From Actinomycetes bacterium (GTDB lineage Bacteria > Actinomycetota > CALGFH01), in assembly GCA_036000965.1 (NCBI GenBank), contig DASYUT010000020.1, forward strand, positions 1 to 42,755: DNA of 42,755 nucleotides, given 5' to 3'. Below are positions 39,269 through 42,755 of this stretch, piece after piece. Below the pieces are notes generated by a model that was not told the DNA's origin, did not search any database, and was given only the letters and a program-made list of their open reading frames with translations. The position numbers and the translations under genes are program-made. Every line of letters begins with the position of its first letter. Within the stretch, counting starts at the first letter, position 1.

Positions 39269-40674
39269 GGGGTCTCCCTGGGGATGCGGAGGTGGACCTC
39301 GGTCCCCTCCCCGGGCTCGCTGGTGATCACCGCGGTCCCGCCATGCCGTCGCATGCGGCCGCGGATCGACTCGGCGATGCCGCGCCGGTCCTCGGGCACG
39401 GCCTCGGGGTCGAAGCCCTTGCCCTGGTCGCGGACGAACGCGGTGATCGTGTCCGGCTCGGCCTCGACGTAGACCGAGACGAGCTGCGCGCCCGAGTGCC
39501 TCGCCGCGTTGATGGCGGCCTCCTGGCAGGCGTGGACGATCGCCCAGGCCCGCTCGTCCATCGGGCCGTCGCCCACCACCACCACGTCGACCACGACGTT
39601 GTGGAGCTGCTCGACCCGGGTCGCGACCGCCTCCACCGCGGCGCTCAGGCGCTCCTCGCCGGCTGGCGCGTCGCGCCCGTACAGCCAGGTGCGCAGCTCG
39701 CGCTCCTGGCGCCGGGCCAGGGTGGCGACCTCGGGCGGCGCGTCGGCCCGCTGGATCAGGGCCAGCGTGTGGAGCACCGAGTCGTGGAGGTGGGCGGCCA
39801 TCTCCGCCCGCTCCTCGGAGCGGATGCGCTCGCGCCGCTCGTCGGTGACCTGGCGGGCGAGCCGGGCCATCCACGGCCCGAAGATGAGCGCGATCCCGGC
39901 GGCGGTGACCGCGACCGACAGGGTGACGTTGCGGACCGCGGCCAGGGTCAGGGCGTCGTTGGCGGCCAGGAAGACGGCCATGCCGCTGCAGACCAGCAGA
40001 CCGCCGAAGGCGATCCTGGGGAACGACACCCGGCCGGTGAACAGCGACTCGAGCGGGTTGCCCGGGATGCGGGAGCCGACCGCCGCCCACCGCGCCCGGT
40101 CGGTCGAGCCGCTGCGGGTCCAGATCACGGCGAACCCGGCCGCGGCCAGCGCGACCGGCCAGACCAGTGCGTCGCCGAACCAGAGGCCGGCCTCGCGGAG
40201 CAGGAGCAGGACCCCGAGCACGATGCACCCGAGGGCGACCGCCTGCCTGAGCGTCGGCTCCTGGCGGGCCGGCGCCGCGGCCGGCTCGTCCTGGGGCTCG
40301 TGGCTGAGCGCCCAGCCGGCCAGGTAGAGGGCGACCCCGGCGCCGCCGGCCAGGGCCAGCACCACCAGCGCGGTCCGGACGAGCACCGGGTCGATGCCCA
40401 GCCGCTCGCCGAGGCCGGCGGCGACGCCGGCCACCACCCGGTTGGTGGCGCTGCGCTGGAAGACCAGGGCGTCACGGCGGCGGGACGGCGCGCCGTCCCG
40501 GCCCGCGTCCTGGTCCGGGGAGTCGCCGCTCGTGACGCCCACGGTCGGTCTCGTGACCCCTGCGGTCGGTCTCGTGACCCCTGCGGTCGGTGACGAGTTC
40601 TGGTTGATGGCGCCCCTCCTCGGTGGTGCCAGGGGCTGGCGACGGTGCCGCCACGTTCCTGACGATGTTCTCAC
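39265..40674 (-). CDS. PspC-domain sensor histidine kinase (HisKA_3)
   Basis: 469 residues from GTG 40674, chosen because GGGGAAGG lies 4 nt upstream; an in-frame ATG at 40746 would add 24 residues. A disordered N-terminus with the PTAGVTR repeat leads to a PspC domain (71-125: ATNRVVAGVAAGLGERLGID), then about four further TM helices, then HisKA_3 with phosphoacceptor His297 (AAHLHDSVLHTLALIQ) and a HATPase domain (QEAAINAARHSGA, RDQGKGFDPEAV, GMRRHGGTAVITSEPGEGTEV-type end). It likely senses membrane or envelope stress and phosphorylates the regulator whose start overlaps its stop. Confidence 0.88.
   Translation of the reverse strand: MRTSSGTWRHRRQPLAPPRRGAINQNSSPTAGVTRPTAGVTRPTVGVTSGDSPDQDAGRDGAPSRRRDALVFQRSATNRVVAGVAAGLGERLGIDPVLVRTALVVLALAGGAGVALYLAGWALSHEPQDEPAAAPARQEPTLRQAVALGCIVLGVLLLLREAGLWFGDALVWPVALAAAGFAVIWTRSGSTDRARWAAVGSRIPGNPLESLFTGRVSFPRIAFGGLLVCSGMAVFLAANDALTLAAVRNVTLSVAVTAAGIALIFGPWMARLARQVTDERRERIRSEERAEMAAHLHDSVLHTLALIQRADAPPEVATLARRQERELRTWLYGRDAPAGEERLSAAVEAVATRVEQLHNVVVDVVVVGDGPMDERAWAIVHACQEAAINAARHSGAQLVSVYVEAEPDTITAFVRDQGKGFDPEAVPEDRRGIAESIRGRMRRHGGTAVITSEPGEGTEVHLRIPRETP
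40527..40589. repeat. 21-bp tandem repeat, 3 units, in the kinase N-terminus
   Basis: Units 40527-40547, 40548-40568 and 40569-40589; the last two are identical. On the minus strand they encode PTAGVTR, PTAGVTR and PTVGVTS in the disordered cytosolic N-terminus, before the PspC domain. Confidence 0.95.
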
Positions 40675-40837
40675 GGGGCCTTCCCCGGGACCATCGGTGA
40701 TGACCCCCAGCGGCTTCACGGCGGATCCGGGATGCTCGGGGGACATCCCCGATGGTGGCGGCGCGCGCGGAGGCGGAAGCTCTCGCTATGAGAGTGCCGC
40801 ACGGCTAGGCCGTGCGCCCGGCAGCGAGGATGCAAGG
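40675..40837. promoter_or_regulatory. Divergent control region of the PspC system with two dyads
   Basis: TCGGGG (40736-40741) and CCCCGA (40747-40752) form a perfect 6-5-6 inverted repeat; GCACGGC (40799-40805) and GCCGTGC (40809-40815) form a 7-3-7 hairpin about 22 nt before the plus-strand start. CTCTC/GAGAG (about 40780-40794) is a further short dyad. The first is a candidate operator for the LuxR-type regulator. If the kinase instead started at 40746, the first dyad would cover its start codon. Confidence 0.45.
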
Positions 40838-42490
40838 ATGAGCGAAGAGGACGCCGTGACCGAGCGGATCGCCGCTCGGGAGCCCCGACCCGGCGGTGCG
40901 CGTGCCGCCGACACCGAGCAACTCGGCGGCGAATCGCTGCCGGCCCGGGAGGCGCCCGCCGGTGGGGCGTTCGCCGGCCCGCCACCGGGCGGTGCCGGCG
41001 GCCCGGACGCACCACCAGGCCCGCCCCCGGGCGGCGGCGGCCCGGACGCACCACCAGGCCCGATCCCGCCGTCTGGCGAGGCCGGTGGGCCGGGCCCGAC
41101 CCCGCCCCCTGGTGGTGGCGATGAGCCGGGCGTGCCGCCCGGTCCGCCGCCGCCCGGTCCGCCGCCGCCCGGTCCGCCGCCCGGGTGGGGCCCGGCGGCC
41201 GCCGGGCCGGGCCAGCGGCGGCTCACCCGGCGGACGGACGGTCAGGTGCTCGGTGGGGTGGCGAGCGGGCTCGGCGCGTACTTCGGCGTCGACCCGCTGC
41301 TGTTCCGGGTCATGTTCGTGGTGCTCACTCTGGCCGGGGGCACCGGCTTGGTGCTGTACGCGGCGCTCTGGATCCTCCTCCCTCCCGCAACCGGCGCCGA
41401 GTCGGTCGGTCAGACGGTGCTCCGCCGGCCGAGCGCCCGGGCCTGGGTCGGCGTCGCCCTGCTCGGCCTCGCCGCCCTCCTGCTCTCCGGCGCGATCGGG
41501 TTCCAGCGTCCGGGCATCGTCTGGGCCCTGGCCCTGATCACCATCGGAGTGCTGCTGTTCCGCCAGGAAGCGACTGGCGGGCCGCCTCCGGTTGGCCCGT
41601 CCGACCCGGCGCGCCCCGACCAGATGGGACCCGGGCAGACAGACCGGCCCGGCCCGGCCGGCGGGCCGCCGCCCGGTTGGGGCGCGCCGCCGCCAGCCGG
41701 TTGGGGCGCGCCGCCGCCAGCCGGGTGGGGCGGGGGAGCGGCCGCGGCCGGATGGGCGCCCGCACCTCCGGCCGGATCACGCCCGTCCCCGCGTACGTGG
41801 GGCGTGCCGCCCCCTGGCGGCCGGGGCAGCCGGCGGCCGCCGTCGGTCCTGGGCCTGCTGACGGTCGCGGTGGCGGTGCTCGCCGTCGGGGTGGCGGCCC
41901 TGCTCGACAACCTCGGGGCGGTCGAGATGACCCTCGGCCGGTCGCTCGCGCTGTTCCTCGTGGTGATCGGCCTCGGCCTCGTGGTCGGCGCCTGGCGGGG
42001 CTGGTCGGCCGGGCTGGTGATCCTCGGGCTGCTGATGGTCCCGACCGTGGCCGCGGCCAGCCTCGCCGACGTGCCGTTCCGCGGCGGCGTCGGCGACCGC
42101 TGGATCCAGCCGCGGTCAGCAGCCGAGATCCGCCCCGACTACCAGCTCGCGTTCGGCAGGCTGACCGTCGACCTGCACGAGGTGAGGTTCGGCGAGGAGC
42201 CAGCCCGGATCCGGGCCGGCGTCGGCATGGGGGAGGTGGTCGTGTACGTGCCCGAAGGCGTGCCCGTGGAGGCCCACGGCCGGACCGGCGCCGGCCAGGT
42301 GGAGCTCTTCGGCCGCGTCGAGGACGGCATCCAGGTCGAGCTGACCCAGATCACGGCTGGCTCAGAGCGGGCCGGGCGCCTCAGGCTCGACCTCAGCGCC
42401 GGCTACGGCGCCGTGCGCGTGCTCAGGTGGCCGCCCCCGCCAGGGACACCCACACCACCGATCCAACCCCAGATCCAGGAGATTGGCTGA
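40838..42490 (+). CDS. PspC-domain protein with LiaF-like C-terminal domain
   Basis: 550 residues. A Pro/Gly-rich N-terminus (about 45-125, including PPGPPPPGPPPPG) is followed by a PspC domain (about 127-190: RRTDGQVLGGVASGLGAYFG), two more TM helices, a second Pro/Gly linker with WGAPPPAG repeats, three TM helices (VLGLLTVAVAVLAVGVAALL, SLALFLVVIGLGLVVGAW, GLVILGLLMVPTVAAAS) and a C-terminal beta-domain (about 420-545: LAFGRLTVDLHEV, GEVVVYVPEGVPVEAHG) like LiaF / toast-rack domains. It is divergent from the kinase/regulator pair and resembles Streptomyces PspC-MacRS neighbourhoods. GAGG lies about 8-9 nt before the ATG. Its stop overlaps the next ATG by one base. Confidence 0.88.
   Translation: MSEEDAVTERIAAREPRPGGARAADTEQLGGESLPAREAPAGGAFAGPPPGGAGGPDAPPGPPPGGGGPDAPPGPIPPSGEAGGPGPTPPPGGGDEPGVPPGPPPPGPPPPGPPPGWGPAAAGPGQRRLTRRTDGQVLGGVASGLGAYFGVDPLLFRVMFVVLTLAGGTGLVLYAALWILLPPATGAESVGQTVLRRPSARAWVGVALLGLAALLLSGAIGFQRPGIVWALALITIGVLLFRQEATGGPPPVGPSDPARPDQMGPGQTDRPGPAGGPPPGWGAPPPAGWGAPPPAGWGGGAAAAGWAPAPPAGSRPSPRTWGVPPPGGRGSRRPPSVLGLLTVAVAVLAVGVAALLDNLGAVEMTLGRSLALFLVVIGLGLVVGAWRGWSAGLVILGLLMVPTVAAASLADVPFRGGVGDRWIQPRSAAEIRPDYQLAFGRLTVDLHEVRFGEEPARIRAGVGMGEVVVYVPEGVPVEAHGRTGAGQVELFGRVEDGIQVELTQITAGSERAGRLRLDLSAGYGAVRVLRWPPPPGTPTPPIQPQIQEIG
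41000..41190. repeat. 39-bp and 15-bp in-frame repeats coding the Pro-rich linker
   Basis: GCCCGGACGCACCACCAGGC occurs near 41001 and 41040 (step 39). GGTCCGCCGCCGCCC is repeated at 41141-41155, 41156-41170 and in part from 41171. All keep frame in the disordered N-terminus of the PspC protein. Confidence 0.85.
41675..41734. repeat. 24-bp tandem repeat, 2.5 units, in the second Pro/Gly linker
   Basis: Units 41675-41698 and 41699-41722 are identical and encode GWGAPPPA; a partial copy follows at 41723-41734. Confidence 0.9.
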
Positions 42491-42755
42491 TGCGACGGCA
42501 TGCGCTCGACCCGTTCTCACTGGTCGTGGGACTCGCGTTCATCGGGATCGGACTGGTGTTCCTGTTCGGGGACGACGACCTCGTGGTGCGCCTGCGCTGG
42601 GCCTGGCCGATCCTGCTGGTGAGCCTCGGCCTCGGGGTGATCCTGAAGCTGGCCCTCCCTGGCGAGCGCCGTGAGGCCGCGACCACAGCCGGCCCTCCGG
42701 ACACCGCGACGGCCGAGCCCTGGGCCGCGGCCGACCCCTACCTCGACGCGGGCGC
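42490..42755 (+). CDS. Small membrane protein, 3' end beyond the window
   Basis: The first 88 residues are present. MRRHALDPFSLVVGLAFIGIGLVFLFG is one TM helix, then a charged turn DDDLVVRLRW and a second TM helix AWPILLVSLGLGVILKLAL, then a polar Ala/Pro-rich tail. The ATG overlaps the PspC/LiaF stop (TGATG), so it belongs to the same operon. Small membrane proteins of this type (short LiaF/DUF-like N-terminal halves) commonly follow pspC in actinobacteria; no function is assigned. Confidence 0.75.
   Translation, partial: MRRHALDPFSLVVGLAFIGIGLVFLFGDDDLVVRLRWAWPILLVSLGLGVILKLALPGERREAATTAGPPDTATAEPWAAADPYLDAG

Overview
The window is 42.8 kb of very GC-rich DNA (third codon positions almost always G or C) with the gene content of an actinobacterium: a PdtaS/PdtaR-type kinase and ANTAR regulator, a PspC-family envelope-stress two-component set, PdxH, a ROK glucokinase and a DUF2330 protein. 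No rRNA, tRNA, phage, IS transposase, CRISPR array or biosynthetic cluster was seen. The exact lineage cannot be fixed from sequence reading alone; an uncultured or deep-branching actinomycete lineage is plausible. I support about 33 protein-coding loci, one of them cut by the right edge and one a gene remnant.

Layout. 1-7.4 kb: a papain-like-fold protein without its catalytic Cys, an S9 peptidase, a small unknown gene, the histidine kinase PdtaS, and a translationally coupled DUF2330/cupredoxin pair. 7.6-12.3 kb: glutamate synthase large subunit GltB without an adjacent GltD. 12.5-16 kb: a SLATT-like two-TM protein, an MFS transporter and PdtaR, the last two divergent and each preceded by a copy of the same ~50 bp element, then a decayed arsenate-reductase tail. 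16-20 kb: a PQQ-type sugar dehydrogenase lipoprotein, a GlnD-like double-ACT protein lacking the nucleotidyltransferase domain, and a ROK sugar kinase. 20.3-27.1 kb: pdxH, malate synthase and glycolate oxidase GlcDEF, together a route from glycolate through glyoxylate to malate. 27.2-29.6 kb: DUF4177 and a PRC-barrel / Arg-Ala-rich / YtxH-like fusion. 29.9-35.2 kb (minus strand): HyuB, HyuA, a J-domain protein and a NagD-like HAD phosphatase. 35.4-38.4 kb: a half UBP zinc finger, a channel-like membrane protein and a two-gene ABC exporter. 38.5-42.8 kb: a LuxR-type regulator and PspC-kinase, divergent from a PspC/LiaF-like protein and a small membrane protein.

The most striking property is not one gene but the density of short tandem repeats. 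I count about 20 direct-repeat arrays (13-63 bp units, 2-8 copies), roughly one per 2 kb. Those inside genes have periods divisible by three (15, 21, 24, 27, 30, 39 bp) and sit in loops or linkers of conserved enzymes (PdtaS ATP lid, GltB twice, PspC proteins). Others lie across start codons (cupredoxin, PQQ dehydrogenase, HyuA) or stop codons (pdxH, channel gene). Many wholly intergenic arrays have periods not divisible by three. This suggests continuing slippage or duplication filtered by reading-frame selection. The second strong signal is the duplicated, divergently oriented leader element between the MFS gene and pdtaR, whose predicted hairpin is kept by G-U-compatible changes; PdtaR belongs to the RNA-binding ANTAR family.
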